Shown one piece after another: positions 53,542 through 62,432 of a stretch of 64,000 nucleotides of DNA; positions within the stretch are counted from its first letter, which is position 1, and each line of letters opens with the position of its first letter. Both the position numbers and the translations under genes were made by a program. The stretch lies in the NCBI RefSeq assembly GCF_036321025.1, contig NZ_JAZAPB010000002.1, positions 620,001 to 684,000 on the forward strand, given 5' to 3'. The DNA comes from Alteraurantiacibacter hainanensis. Lineage in GTDB: Bacteria; Pseudomonadota; Alphaproteobacteria; Sphingomonadales; Sphingomonadaceae. A model generated the notes under the pieces. It was given only the letters and a program-made list of their open reading frames with translations, was not told where the DNA came from and searched no databases.

Positions 53542-54837
53542 TCACCCTGCTGCGCGGGCCAGTTCCTGCCGCGCGGTTCGCTTTTCCATGCCCCGGGCAA
53601 GTAGCGCGAGCAGGGCAAGCAGGATCTGGATACCCACCAGCAGAAGCGTGGGCGGAAAGAAGGAGCCGCTGATGTCGCTGAGGTAGCCCATCAGGGTCGG
53701 CACGATGATGCCGGCAAAGCTGCCGACGATGTTGATCATCACGATACCCATCGCCAGCGCCTGCGGACGAAGCAGCTTGACCGGGATCGCCCAGAACGCG
53801 GCGACGGTACAGCCGACGCAGGCATGTCCGATGATGAGCACCAGCAGGCCGGGAATGCCGGCACCCAGAGTGTAGGCTCCCAGCAGGCCCGCCGCCCCGA
53901 TCAGGGCGGGGATGGCCACGTGCAGGTAACGCTCCTGTGTCTTGTCCGAATGCCTGGCGTTCAGGACCAGGCCGATGGCACTGCCCGCCCACGGCAGGGC
54001 GACGATCAGTCCGGTTTCGATCGGGGAAAGTCCGGCCATTCCCTGAACGATCTGGGGAAGCCAGAACATCACGCCGTAGTTGCCCGAGAGGATGCAGAAC
54101 CAGATGAAGCCCACGACCCAGCCCACCGGGCTGCGCAGCGCTTCCCATCGGCCTTCCTTGCCGCCGGCGTCCGTCGGCTTGGTCGCGCCCTTGATGTTCG
54201 CCTGCATCCACTCGCGTTCCTCGGATGTCAGCCACCGCGCCTCGCGTGGACTGTCCGGATAATAGAACCACGCGAAAATGCCGAGGAAGACGGCTGGCAG
54301 ACCCTCCACGAGGAACATCCAGCGCCACCCCTCCATATCCAGCGGGTTCGACACTTCCATCAGCCACCCAGACAGCGGCGCGCCGATAATCTGCGCGACG
54401 GAAATGGCCATGATGGGCAGGGCGAGGATCGACGCCCGGTAACGTTCGCTGGCCCAGCTGCTGAGATAGATCATCAGTCCGGACGACAGCCCGCCTTCCG
54501 CAAAGCCGATGATTACCCGCAGAATGTACAGGTGATATTCGTTCTGAACCAGAGACATGGCGGCAGCGGCCACGCCCCAGCAGAAGGTTATGATGCCCAG
54601 CCAGCGGCTCATCCCGATGGCTTCGTAGAGGAGGACGCTGGGATATTTTGCCAGCATGTATCCGACAAAGAGGATCCCGGCGGCGAAGCCGTAGGTCGAA
54701 CCGTCAAGGCCGAGCGCCTCGTTCATCTCCAGTGCCGCGAAGCCGACATTGGCCCTGTCGATGGAGCCGAGCAGCACGAACAGGGCGCTGGGCAGCACAA
54801 GGCGCCGAATTACTTTGCGACCAATCTCGATTTCCAT
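53542..54837 (-). CDS. MFS transporter, anion:cation symporter-like (sugar acid/aromatic acid type)
   Basis: A 431-residue inner-membrane permease with about 12 helices. It begins MEIEIGRKVIRRLVLPSALF and has the ACS-family marker DRANVGFAALEMNEALGLDG in the first loop, plus the GFAEGGLSSGLMIYLSSWASERYR motif. Relatives carry hexuronates, glucarate, phthalate or similar organic anions with H+. Gene order places it first in a tight operon with tannase, hydrolase and CapA, so the cargo may be an organic acid released from the substrate. A LacI-type operator match lies 50 bases upstream. Confidence 0.9.
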   Translation of the reverse strand: MEIEIGRKVIRRLVLPSALFVLLGSIDRANVGFAALEMNEALGLDGSTYGFAAGILFVGYMLAKYPSVLLYEAIGMSRWLGIITFCWGVAAAAMSLVQNEYHLYILRVIIGFAEGGLSSGLMIYLSSWASERYRASILALPIMAISVAQIIGAPLSGWLMEVSNPLDMEGWRWMFLVEGLPAVFLGIFAWFYYPDSPREARWLTSEEREWMQANIKGATKPTDAGGKEGRWEALRSPVGWVVGFIWFCILSGNYGVMFWLPQIVQGMAGLSPIETGLIVALPWAGSAIGLVLNARHSDKTQERYLHVAIPALIGAAGLLGAYTLGAGIPGLLVLIIGHACVGCTVAAFWAIPVKLLRPQALAMGIVMINIVGSFAGIIVPTLMGYLSDISGSFFPPTLLLVGIQILLALLALLARGMEKRTARQELARAAG

Positions 54838-54886
54838 TGCGGCAGCCTCTCCTTCTCCGGCCCCGATACTATCGCGGATTCTGCGA

Positions 54887-54900
54887 ATGTAAACGCTTGC
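54887..54900. promoter_or_regulatory. LacI-family operator candidate 1 (MFS/MmgE divergent gap)
   Basis: ATGTAAACGCTTGC. It agrees with the two other sites in the locus at 12 or 13 of 14 positions. It lies 50 bases from the MFS start and 60 bases from the MmgE/PrpD start, between divergent genes, so it could control both. The core approximates the AAGCGCTT palindrome used by many LacI/GntR-subfamily repressors. Confidence 0.65.
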
Positions 54901-54960
54901 GTAGATTGGCCCAATCGTCTTTCATCGCCGGCGGGGGATGCGGCGACGGAGGCGACGGGA

Positions 54961-56343
54961 ATGAACGATACACTCACGGAAACGATCGCCAGGCACATCG
55001 CCGATGCCTCCCCTGGCCGCATGCCTGCTTCCGCGCTGGAGGCGGCGAAACGCGTGTTCCTCGACGCCACAGGAGTGATGCTGGGGGCAAGCGGAATGGC
55101 GGACGAAGCCCGCCCCTTCGTCGAACTGGCCCGTTCCTGCGGCGCGGGTAGAGCCACCATCCTGGGCACGCCATACACCGCACCGCCTGCCGCTGCGGCC
55201 TTGGCGAACGGAGCGTTCGCCCATGCCCTCGACTTCGAGGACGCGTTCGAGCTTTCTCCGGGACACCCCAATGCAAGCCTCGTTCCAGCACTGCTCGCTT
55301 TGGCCCAGACCGAAGGCCCTATTGATGGCAACTCCTTCCTGACAGCCCTGGCGGTCGGCTGCGACTTTGCCTGCCGTCTCGCGCTCGCTCTTGATCGCCC
55401 GATGGAACGGGGAGGGTGGTATCCGCCCCCGATCCTTGCTGGGTTCGGCGCCGTGGCAGGGTCCGCCAATCTGCTCGGTCTCGATGCGAAAGGGGTACGC
55501 GACGCCCTGTCTCTCATGCTGTGTCAGGTGACGATGCCCGGCGAGATCAAGTACAGTGCCGGCACCCAGATCAGGGCCGTGCGCGAAGCGTTTCCCGCGC
55601 AGGCGGCAGTCCAGTCCTGCCTGTTGGCGAGGGCGGGAGTCTCCGGTTTCGAGCAGCCGATCGAAGGACGTGCGGCCTTCTACGCACTCTATGCCGACAG
55701 CAAATACGATCCGCAGCGGCTGACCGATGCCCTCGGCCTGAAGTACTGGATCGAAGACCTCACCTTCAAACCGTGGCCCAGTTGCCGCGGCACGCACGCC
55801 TTCATCGAGATGGCGCTGGCCCTGCAGGACGAACACGGCTTTGCAGCGTTGGAGATTGCGGAGATCAGCGCGGGCATCGACGACGTGCACACCATGCTGT
55901 TCGAGCCGGAAGATGCTCGGCGCAATCCTACGAGCGCGATCGAGGCCAAGTTTTCCATTCCCTTCTGCCTTGCGCTCGCACTCGTTCGGGGCCGCGTAAC
56001 CCTGGATGACTTTGGCGATGAAGATCTGTCGGATCCGGAGATACTCGCATTGGCCGCGCGCATCCGCCCAGTACAAGGCGAAGAGCGCCCGTGGCAGGCA
56101 GGGCGAGGCGGCGCCTTGTCGTTCCGACTGAACTCGGGAGAGCTACTGGAAGCCCGTGTGAATCACGCGCTCGGCTGCCCGGAAAAGCCGCTTGCCGACG
56201 GGCAATTGCAGGAGAAGTTCGTCATGTGTGCCGGCAAGGCAGCGGTTCCGCTTGGCGAAGCGGAGGCCTCCCGCCTGGCGAGCAGGATCATGGCGCTGGA
56301 AGACTGCGAAGACGTGGGCGCTCTGTTCCAGCCTCGATCCTAG
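54961..56343 (+). CDS. MmgE/PrpD family protein
   Basis: A 460-residue cytosolic enzyme of the family that includes 2-methylcitrate dehydratase and cis-aconitate decarboxylase. Typical stretches: AAKRVFLDATGVMLGAS, ANGAFAHALDFEDAFELSPGHPNASLVPALLALA (the DxDD-like and HPS/HP motifs), and KPWPSCRGTHAFIEMALAL. There is no prpC or prpB beside it, so propionate metabolism is not implied; relatives also act on tricarboxylates and other hydroxy acids. The ATG follows GGAGG at about 54949. It is divergent from the MFS gene, with an operator candidate between them, and its last four bases overlap the convergent OmpA-like gene. Confidence 0.88.
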   Translation: MNDTLTETIARHIADASPGRMPASALEAAKRVFLDATGVMLGASGMADEARPFVELARSCGAGRATILGTPYTAPPAAAALANGAFAHALDFEDAFELSPGHPNASLVPALLALAQTEGPIDGNSFLTALAVGCDFACRLALALDRPMERGGWYPPPILAGFGAVAGSANLLGLDAKGVRDALSLMLCQVTMPGEIKYSAGTQIRAVREAFPAQAAVQSCLLARAGVSGFEQPIEGRAAFYALYADSKYDPQRLTDALGLKYWIEDLTFKPWPSCRGTHAFIEMALALQDEHGFAALEIAEISAGIDDVHTMLFEPEDARRNPTSAIEAKFSIPFCLALALVRGRVTLDDFGDEDLSDPEILALAARIRPVQGEERPWQAGRGGALSFRLNSGELLEARVNHALGCPEKPLADGQLQEKFVMCAGKAAVPLGEAEASRLASRIMALEDCEDVGALFQPRS

Positions 56344-57113
56344 AACAGGGCGCGGATTTCCGCCCGTCTTTGCGACTGGCCGGGAATGCCATCGGCATCG
56401 GGTTCGTTTGTCGTTTCCGCGCCCAGTTGCGTGCGCGTTTCCACTTCCAGATCGGGCAGCAGCCGGCGCAGGGTAAGGGCAACGGCATCGGCCCGGCCCT
56501 GAGCAACGCTTTCTTCCTCCGCGAGGGAGTATCCGGTCACCAGCCTTTCGTCGGTGGCGGCATAACCGGTGACGACGACCTTGCGCGGCTCTGCCGCGGC
56601 GAGCCAGGTCGCGGCCTTGTCCATCAGGTAATCGTCGTACTGATAGACGAGGAAGTCCTGGTTGAACTCGAAATAGAGCGTGAAGACGCTTTCTTCGAAC
56701 GGGCCCTCGGGCACCTCGCGCGGCACCGCGATCGGATTGATGTATCGGCCCTGCAGCTTGTATTCGCGGCCGGGATAGCCCTCTGCGGGCAGCATGTGTG
56801 CCGGGCACGGCATATCGTAGAGCCGGGAGGTGCGAACCGAATCCAGCACCGGCGACCCGCAGGCATCGGGCGCTGCATCGCTGACCCTTCCTTCGACGAG
56901 GATCGCGTAGTTCCAGTCGGGCTTGTACGGCGAGAGCGTGACATCCCAGCGCTGGCCGGTGGCCGGATCCTCGGCCAGCCAGCAACCGGACTTCCTGCCG
57001 AAATCCGTATCGCGGTAGATGGGGCAGGTAACGAAGTTGACCAGTTGACCTTCCTGGGCCTGAGCCAGGCTGACCGGCGCGGCAAGTGCGAGAAGGGTAA
57101 TCAGATTTTTCAT
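56340..57113 (-). CDS. Secreted protein with OmpA-like C-terminus
   Basis: A 257-residue protein with signal MKNLITLLALAAPVSLAQAQ. The N-terminal ~140 residues contain four cysteines in a CPIYRD...SGCWLAEDPATGQRWDVTL pattern typical of a small beta domain. The C-terminal ~110 residues resemble an OmpA/MotB domain (FTLYFEFNQDFLVYQYDDYL, KVVVTGYAATDERLVTGYSLAEEE, ADAVALTLRRL), although the peptidoglycan-binding residues are degenerate. It is translationally coupled to the upstream cytochrome gene by a four-base overlap. Perhaps it holds the cytochrome near the cell wall; that is inference. Confidence 0.72.
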   Translation of the reverse strand: MKNLITLLALAAPVSLAQAQEGQLVNFVTCPIYRDTDFGRKSGCWLAEDPATGQRWDVTLSPYKPDWNYAILVEGRVSDAAPDACGSPVLDSVRTSRLYDMPCPAHMLPAEGYPGREYKLQGRYINPIAVPREVPEGPFEESVFTLYFEFNQDFLVYQYDDYLMDKAATWLAAAEPRKVVVTGYAATDERLVTGYSLAEEESVAQGRADAVALTLRRLLPDLEVETRTQLGAETTNEPDADGIPGQSQRRAEIRALF

Positions 57114-58606
57114 AGCACGCTCATCAGGTTAACCAGGTCCTGCTTTTCCTGCTCGGTGTAGCCGATATTGTACCGGCGCTCGTAGTACTCGACCACTTCC
57201 TCCAGGTCGGCTGCAAGTCCGTTCGCGAAGTAGGGCGCGCGTGCAGCGAGGCCGCGCAGCGACTGCAGCGTGATCTTGCCCACGTCGGCGCAGCGGCCCG
57301 TCGTCAGCGCGAAGCCGGGATCGGTGGTGTAGATCTCGCGCCCGTAATGCGGGTGCGGATCGCCGGTGCAGGTAATGCGGAACATGGGCAGTTCCGGGTT
57401 CGGATCGGCGAATGGGAGGTTGGTGGTACCCAGATCGACCTGACCCGGCGCAACGTCGTTCCCCATCTGCGTCATGTTGTGGCAGAAGACGCAGGAATTG
57501 CGCACCGGGTTGCCGAAGCCCATCGGCGAATTGATGCCGGCGCTATCGGTGATCAGGAACATCTTCTCCCGGAAAACCCGCGCGCCGCGCGCGACCGATT
57601 GACGGAACTCCCGCTCTTCCGGAGACAGGCCCGGCGCGCTCTGGGCGGTCAGGTTCTCCCACGCGGCGAATTCGCTCCACACCGGTTCGCCGATGCTTCC
57701 CAGGGCCCCCGGCTCGCTATCTCGCAGCCGGGCCGGGCCACCGGTGGCGCCGTGGCTATCCAGCGGACCACCCGTGTGGCTGGTCTGCTGCGCGACGAAC
57801 AGACCCTTCTCGAAGCGTGTGATTTCCTCGACCTCCGCCTCCGAAAGCTCGCGAAGAAGTTCGAGGTGCGTGCGACCGGCATCGCTCATCTGATCGCGCA
57901 GCGTGCTGAGCCTGCCATCGGCCATGAGATTGCCGGAAAGGAGGTCACCGGTCCTCGGATCGCGCGGCAGTGCCAGTCCCTGCTTGGGATCGAACGGGAA
58001 ACCCACCGCCAGCAAATACTTGATATTGGCGACGGGCCGGGGCCGGCGGTAGACCGAAATCCGACCATTCTCAGGCCCATAGATTGGCCCGCTGTTGCAA
58101 CCGTTGGGATCGCGAACGACCTCGATCGTGAAGTCGGGCTCCACTTCGGTCTCGTGCCAGCGCGTAACCGGCCACTGCCTTTCGATGCGGATCAGGCCGT
58201 GGTTCAGAAGCAGCGAATGCGATGCCGGATCATCCTGCGGCAGCAGCGGGCAATTCGAACCGTCATAGGCGGCGAACAGCGGGTCGCTTCCGCCGGTCGC
58301 TTCCCATCGTTCTCGCGCTGTCTCGGCGGCCAGGCTCATGGAGTCGGCTGGCTGGTGGCAGGTCACGCATGCGCGGCCCGATGGGCCGAGCGGCTTGAAG
58401 AAGGGGTGATCCTGCGTCTCCAGCGGTTCCCCGGTGCGCAGAATCCGCAAGGTCCCGTGCTCGTTCTCGTATTCGAGCTGGGTCGGGAACACCCGGTCTT
58501 CGCCGGGGCTCCACCAGCGATCCGACGCGCCCTGTGCCTGGGCGACGGCTGCCGTCAGGGCGACGGCGCTCGCGAGCAACGCGATGCGGCCCGGTTTGAT
58601 CTTCAT
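57110..58606 (-). CDS. Periplasmic di-heme cytochrome c (CcpA/MauG-like)
   Basis: A 498-residue exported protein: signal MKIKPGRIALLASAVALTAAVAQA. It has two CxxCH heme motifs, CVTCHQ near residue 80 and CVFCHN near residue 375, separated by about 290 residues, with a C-terminal segment (LRGLAARAPYFANGLAADLEEVVEYYERRYNIG) typical of the cytochrome-c peroxidase/MauG superfamily. Unlike a 330-residue peroxidase it has a long insert between the hemes, so it more likely oxidises a specific substrate or shuttles electrons than detoxifies H2O2. Its stop overlaps the start of the OmpA-like partner. It lies between divergent catabolic genes without a visible LacI site. Confidence 0.88.
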   Translation of the reverse strand: MKIKPGRIALLASAVALTAAVAQAQGASDRWWSPGEDRVFPTQLEYENEHGTLRILRTGEPLETQDHPFFKPLGPSGRACVTCHQPADSMSLAAETARERWEATGGSDPLFAAYDGSNCPLLPQDDPASHSLLLNHGLIRIERQWPVTRWHETEVEPDFTIEVVRDPNGCNSGPIYGPENGRISVYRRPRPVANIKYLLAVGFPFDPKQGLALPRDPRTGDLLSGNLMADGRLSTLRDQMSDAGRTHLELLRELSEAEVEEITRFEKGLFVAQQTSHTGGPLDSHGATGGPARLRDSEPGALGSIGEPVWSEFAAWENLTAQSAPGLSPEEREFRQSVARGARVFREKMFLITDSAGINSPMGFGNPVRNSCVFCHNMTQMGNDVAPGQVDLGTTNLPFADPNPELPMFRITCTGDPHPHYGREIYTTDPGFALTTGRCADVGKITLQSLRGLAARAPYFANGLAADLEEVVEYYERRYNIGYTEQEKQDLVNLMSVL

Positions 58607-58646
58607 GGTAAGTCTCGTCTGGTCATGGATTGCGGTTGGAGTGATG

Positions 58647-59843
58647 TCATTCTGCGCTCATCCCCTGTGCTTCGACGCGCGCGTGCCGGGCCCGCAAGAG
58701 CGCTGCGGTCAACGCCAGGCCCGTGGCTATGGACAGCGCGAGGCCCAGCTTTAGCGAAGTGATCGTCCCCAGCCAGCCGACCGGCACCGTTGCCGCGCCG
58801 CTGACCAGCATCTGCACCGACCCCGCTATGCTGGCACCGGTCCCGGCGAGCCCGATCTCCGCGCTGACGGCGTTGTGGATGGCGGCAGGTCCGACGACGC
58901 CCGCGCCAAGGCCCAGGGCCATCATGCAGATCGTGACGACCCAGGGACCGGTAATGCCCACGCTAGCGAGCAACAGTAGCGATAGCGAGCCCGTGAGCAG
59001 GAGCATGGTTCCTGAAACCATCGAATCCCAACGCTGTTCAATGACTTGCAACAGCCGCGTGCCGACAATGCCGGCGACCGCCACGAGCAGGAAGCATACG
59101 CCTGCCGAGCGCTCGTCGAGCCCGAATTGCTGCTCGAGCAGGAACGCTCCGCTCGCCAGGAACATGTAGAGCGCGCTGCTTCCGGCGGCGAGCGTGCAGG
59201 TCGAAAGGACGAATGACCGGTTGCGCGCCAGCCGGGCCAAATCGGACGACAGCGGGGCCCGGGCATGCCGCGTTGCAGAAGCGCGCTGGCGTCGGCGCAG
59301 GAAGGTGAGCACCAGGGCGAAGGCCAGAACGGCTATGGCGGCAAGGGCGCAGAAGACCAGGCGCCATCCCCCCCAGCTTGCCAGATACGCGCCCACCAGC
59401 GGAGCGAGCGCCGGGGAGATGAGTACCACCATCATCAGCTTGGCCTGTTCCTTCGCGCCGCCCTGGCTGCCGAACAGGTCGGCGACCAGCGCCCGTGAAC
59501 AGACCAGTCCTGCTGCGCCGCCCACCGCCTGCAGACCGCGCGCGACAAGCAGCATTTCCAGGCTGAGCGCAAACGCCGATACCAGTGAACCGAGCACGAA
59601 GAGAATGAGGCCGAGAACAAGGACCTTGAGCCGTCCCCAGCGATCCACGAGCGGCCCCATGAGCAGCTGCCCGCCGCCCAGTCCGAACAAGTAGATGGGG
59701 ATGACAAGCTGAGCCTGGCCGACGCTGGCGGAAAGATCGCGCTGCACGAGCGGAAGGGCAGGGGCGAGCATGTGTATCGCCATGGAACCCAAGGCGGAGA
59801 TCAGTCCGAGGATCAGGATCGTGGCGCCCTGCCGTGAACTCAA
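58647..59843 (-). CDS. MFS transporter, Bcr/CflA-like
   Basis: A 398-residue permease with 12 predicted helices. The first loop contains LFGLGGGQLLMGPLVDRWGRLKV, the MFS motif A of the Bcr/CflA drug-resistance group, and the protein begins (M)SSRQGATILILGLISALGS. The start is a TTG at 59843, preceded by GAAGGA six bases upstream; no ATG occurs in frame before the first helix. It could export or import a small aromatic or sugar-derived compound. It is divergent from the P450 gene, with LacI-type operator candidate 2 in the gap. Confidence 0.87.
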   Translation of the reverse strand: MSSRQGATILILGLISALGSMAIHMLAPALPLVQRDLSASVGQAQLVIPIYLFGLGGGQLLMGPLVDRWGRLKVLVLGLILFVLGSLVSAFALSLEMLLVARGLQAVGGAAGLVCSRALVADLFGSQGGAKEQAKLMMVVLISPALAPLVGAYLASWGGWRLVFCALAAIAVLAFALVLTFLRRRQRASATRHARAPLSSDLARLARNRSFVLSTCTLAAGSSALYMFLASGAFLLEQQFGLDERSAGVCFLLVAVAGIVGTRLLQVIEQRWDSMVSGTMLLLTGSLSLLLLASVGITGPWVVTICMMALGLGAGVVGPAAIHNAVSAEIGLAGTGASIAGSVQMLVSGAATVPVGWLGTITSLKLGLALSIATGLALTAALLRARHARVEAQGMSAE

Positions 59844-59928
59844 TGCACATCCTTCGTCAAACTGCCGTCGACCGCGCGAGATCTCGAAAATGTGCGAGAG
59901 AGCGCGGCAGAAAAAGTTGATTTCGGCA

Positions 59929-59942
59929 ATGATAGCGCTTGC
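59929..59942. promoter_or_regulatory. LacI-family operator candidate 2 (MFS/P450 divergent gap)
   Basis: ATGATAGCGCTTGC, containing the AGCGCT palindrome. It is 34 bases upstream of the P450 ATG and 86 bases from the MFS start. Confidence 0.65.
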
Positions 59943-59975
59943 AAGAGCATCCGTCGATACCTTAGCTTGAATTGC

Positions 59976-61160
59976 ATGACCAAACCCGGACAAGATTTTT
60001 GCGTCGAATATCCGGAGGATTTCGACCAGCCCCATCGCGAGTACGAGCGACTGCGACGCGAATGCCCGGTGGCTCATACAGACAGCCTGGGCGGGTTCTG
60101 GGCGCTCACGCGGTATGACGATGTGAAGCGTGCTGCCAGCGACTCCGACATGTTCATCACGTCGAAACAGAACGTGGTGCCGAAGATTGCCTACACCGGC
60201 CGCCGGCCTCCGCTGCATCTGGATCCGCCGGAGCATACGCCGTACCGCAAGACGCTCAATCCCCTTCTCTCGAAAGAGCGGGCCGAGGAATTTGCCGATC
60301 GCACTCGTGAACTTGCCGGTGAACTGCTGCGCCCGATGGTCGCCAAGGGTGGCGGCGATATCTGTACCGAATTTTCCAGTTATCTGCCGGTGCAGGTGTT
60401 CGGCGAATGGATGCGGATGCCTGGTGACTGGCTGCCCGTCCTCCACGAACGCGGCCGCGCGTTCGTGCTGGCCGTGCACACCAACGACCCGGACGCCATG
60501 AAGGAAACAAGCCTCAGCCTGTACGAGATGGCGCGTGCCATAATCGACTTGCGCAAGAACGATCCGCAGGATCCCGCCATCGATCCCACGAGCGCGCTGC
60601 TGGCGGCCCGTCACAATGGCGAAAGACTGCCGGATGAGCTGGTGGTCGGCACCGTGCGGCAGGTTCTGCTGGTCGGGATCGTTGCCCCGATGGTGATGAT
60701 CGGCAGCATCTGCGTCCACCTTTGCCGCGATACCGAATTGCAGGATCGGCTACGCAGGAAGCCGGAACTGATGGGCGACGCAATCGAGGAGTTCCTGCGT
60801 CTCTACACGCCCTATCGCGGCTTTGCTCGCACTGCCGTCGAAGACGTCGAGATGAGCGGCACGACCATCCCCAAGGGCGACGCCATCGCGCTGCTCTATT
60901 GTTCCGCCAACCGTGACGAGAGCAAGTTTCCCGAACCCGACAAGTTCATCATGAACCGGCCCAACATCCACGATCACCTCGCCTTCGGACGGGGCCCGCA
61001 CAACTGCCCGGGTATCCATTTCGGCCGGATGGAACTGCGCGTGGCGATGCAGGAACTGCTGGCGGCGACGCCAGGCGGTTTCGAGCTCGACGGCGACATT
61101 ACCATGACCCGCTGGCCGGAAATCGGGGCGCTGAGCGTGCCCTTGCGGTTTCTGAAGTGA
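59976..61160 (+). CDS. Cytochrome P450 with atypical I-helix
   Basis: A 394-residue soluble bacterial-type P450. The heme-binding loop is FGRGPHNCPG with Cys344. ExxR is EFLR (272-275), and the PERF-like region is FIMNRPN. The I-helix segment reads VGIVAPMVMIG (233-243), where most P450s have (A/G)Gx(D/E)T, so the acid-alcohol pair that protonates the oxygen intermediate is absent. No ferredoxin or reductase gene is adjacent. The ATG at 59976 starts MTKPGQDFCVEYP. It is the first gene of a short run followed 37 bases later by lacI. It may oxidise or O-demethylate an aromatic or methylated sugar. Confidence 0.93.
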   Translation: MTKPGQDFCVEYPEDFDQPHREYERLRRECPVAHTDSLGGFWALTRYDDVKRAASDSDMFITSKQNVVPKIAYTGRRPPLHLDPPEHTPYRKTLNPLLSKERAEEFADRTRELAGELLRPMVAKGGGDICTEFSSYLPVQVFGEWMRMPGDWLPVLHERGRAFVLAVHTNDPDAMKETSLSLYEMARAIIDLRKNDPQDPAIDPTSALLAARHNGERLPDELVVGTVRQVLLVGIVAPMVMIGSICVHLCRDTELQDRLRRKPELMGDAIEEFLRLYTPYRGFARTAVEDVEMSGTTIPKGDAIALLYCSANRDESKFPEPDKFIMNRPNIHDHLAFGRGPHNCPGIHFGRMELRVAMQELLAATPGGFELDGDITMTRWPEIGALSVPLRFLK

Positions 61161-61197
61161 TGCTTGTGCGGTGATAGTCACGCGCTAGGATGCAGCG

Positions 61198-62196
61198 ATG
61201 AAGAAGGCCGAAAAAACCGCTACGCTCGGCGATGTCGCTGCCCGGGCGGGAGTATCGACCGCCAGTGTCAGCCGATACATCAACAATCCTGCGGTGGTGT
61301 CCACCGATACCGGGCAGGCGATAGCCGACGCCATCGCCGAGACCGGCTACATACCCAACCTTCTCGCCGGGGGCCTCGCCTCGAACAAGTCGAGAATGGT
61401 TGCAGTCCTGATCCCCCACCTGTCGGACTCGATCTTCAACGAAACGATCGAGGCGATGAGCGAGGAACTGGCCTCGGCCGGATTTACCGTGCTCCTGGGT
61501 CTGACCGGTCCGAAAGGCGAGGGCAACGAAGACATGGTTCGGGCCGCGCTCGCCAGGCGCGTGGACGCGATTATCGCCACGGCGCCGCAGACGAAGAGCA
61601 TCGCCGAACTCCTGCGGCGTTCTTCTACCCTGTTCATCCAGATCTGGGAATTGAGCGAAGAGACACCCGGTATCTCCATCGGTTTCTCCCACGAGGATGT
61701 GGGCTGCGACATTGCGCGTTTCCTGTTCTCGCGCGGTTTCGTGCGTCCTCACATCGTGACGGCGGATGGTGCCAGGGCACGCAAGCGCGGCGTGGCTTTC
61801 AAACAGGAATGGCTGGCCCAGTCCGGCCGCGAAGCGACCGAGACGTTCGTCGATATTCCATCGCGGTTCGGCCATGCGCGGCGGATTTTTGCCGACTTGC
61901 GCCGGCTGGATGCCATGCCTGATGTGGTGGTAACGGGCTCCGACTACCTGGCGCAGGGGCTGATAATCGAAGCGCAGGCCAGCGGACTGAAAGTGCCTGA
62001 AGACCTGGCCGTGATGGGCTTCGGCAATTCCTCTCTTGCCGGCTATATGCGCCCGACGATCACCACGGTCGACATCGACGGCAAGCGGATCGCGCGGGAG
62101 GCGATCGCCGCAATCCGGCACGCATCGACCGGAGCGGAACCGCAGGCCGATATCATCAACGTAGGCTTTCGACTGATCGCCCGCGAAAGCGCTTAA
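61198..62196 (+). CDS. LacI-family transcriptional regulator (GntR-like subgroup)
   Basis: A 332-residue repressor. The helix-turn-helix is at residues 8-27 (TLGDVAARAGVSTASVSRYI), followed by the hinge (TGYIPNLLAGGLASNKSR) and a periplasmic-binding-protein-like effector domain (VAVLIPHLSDSIFNETIEAM to FRLIARESA). The IPNLLAGGLASNKS hinge is typical of GntR-type LacI proteins. It sits between P450 and TonB-receptor genes, and three similar operator candidates lie before neighbouring genes. The ligand is probably a breakdown product of the imported glycan or acid. Confidence 0.94.
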   Translation: MKKAEKTATLGDVAARAGVSTASVSRYINNPAVVSTDTGQAIADAIAETGYIPNLLAGGLASNKSRMVAVLIPHLSDSIFNETIEAMSEELASAGFTVLLGLTGPKGEGNEDMVRAALARRVDAIIATAPQTKSIAELLRRSSTLFIQIWELSEETPGISIGFSHEDVGCDIARFLFSRGFVRPHIVTADGARARKRGVAFKQEWLAQSGREATETFVDIPSRFGHARRIFADLRRLDAMPDVVVTGSDYLAQGLIIEAQASGLKVPEDLAVMGFGNSSLAGYMRPTITTVDIDGKRIAREAIAAIRHASTGAEPQADIINVGFRLIARESA

Positions 62197-62387
62197 GCTC
62201 ATTCTGCACTGAATTTTCTGCGGAAATCGGGCTTCCAGTAGACTGGACCCCCTGACGGCACTGTATCGCCATCCTGGATCGCGTTCGACCAACGCACTGA
62301 AATATCAAAAAAACCATCCGATCTGTTTCGAAAATGCCACGCTTCGGCGACTGCAGGTTTCGGAACTTGCAATCGTGTCCTCTGATG

Positions 62388-62401
62388 ATGTAAGCGCTTG
62401 C
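62388..62401. promoter_or_regulatory. LacI-family operator candidate 3 (upstream of the TonB receptor)
   Basis: ATGTAAGCGCTTGC, the closest of the three to a perfect palindrome. It ends 31 bases before the receptor ATG and lies downstream of the lacI stop, in the position of a promoter-blocking operator. Confidence 0.68.
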
Positions 62402-62432
62402 CAAGGAGATAAAGTTAGTTGGGGAGGAAAAA

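Noticed and set aside
53824..54960. A long upstream extension of the MmgE/PrpD frame across the MFS gene
   Set aside because: The extension is charged, repetitive and antisense to an MFS gene; the ATG at 54961 has its own GGAGG and matches the family start.
57110..58606. Classic cytochrome c peroxidase
   Set aside because: At 498 residues with about 290 residues between hemes, it is too long and differently spaced for a standard di-heme peroxidase, so only the superfamily is called.
59844..60719. A long N-terminal extension of the Bcr-like MFS frame antisense to the P450 gene
   Set aside because: It has no transporter features; a TTG with a good ribosome binding site at 59843 gives a normal 398-residue permease.
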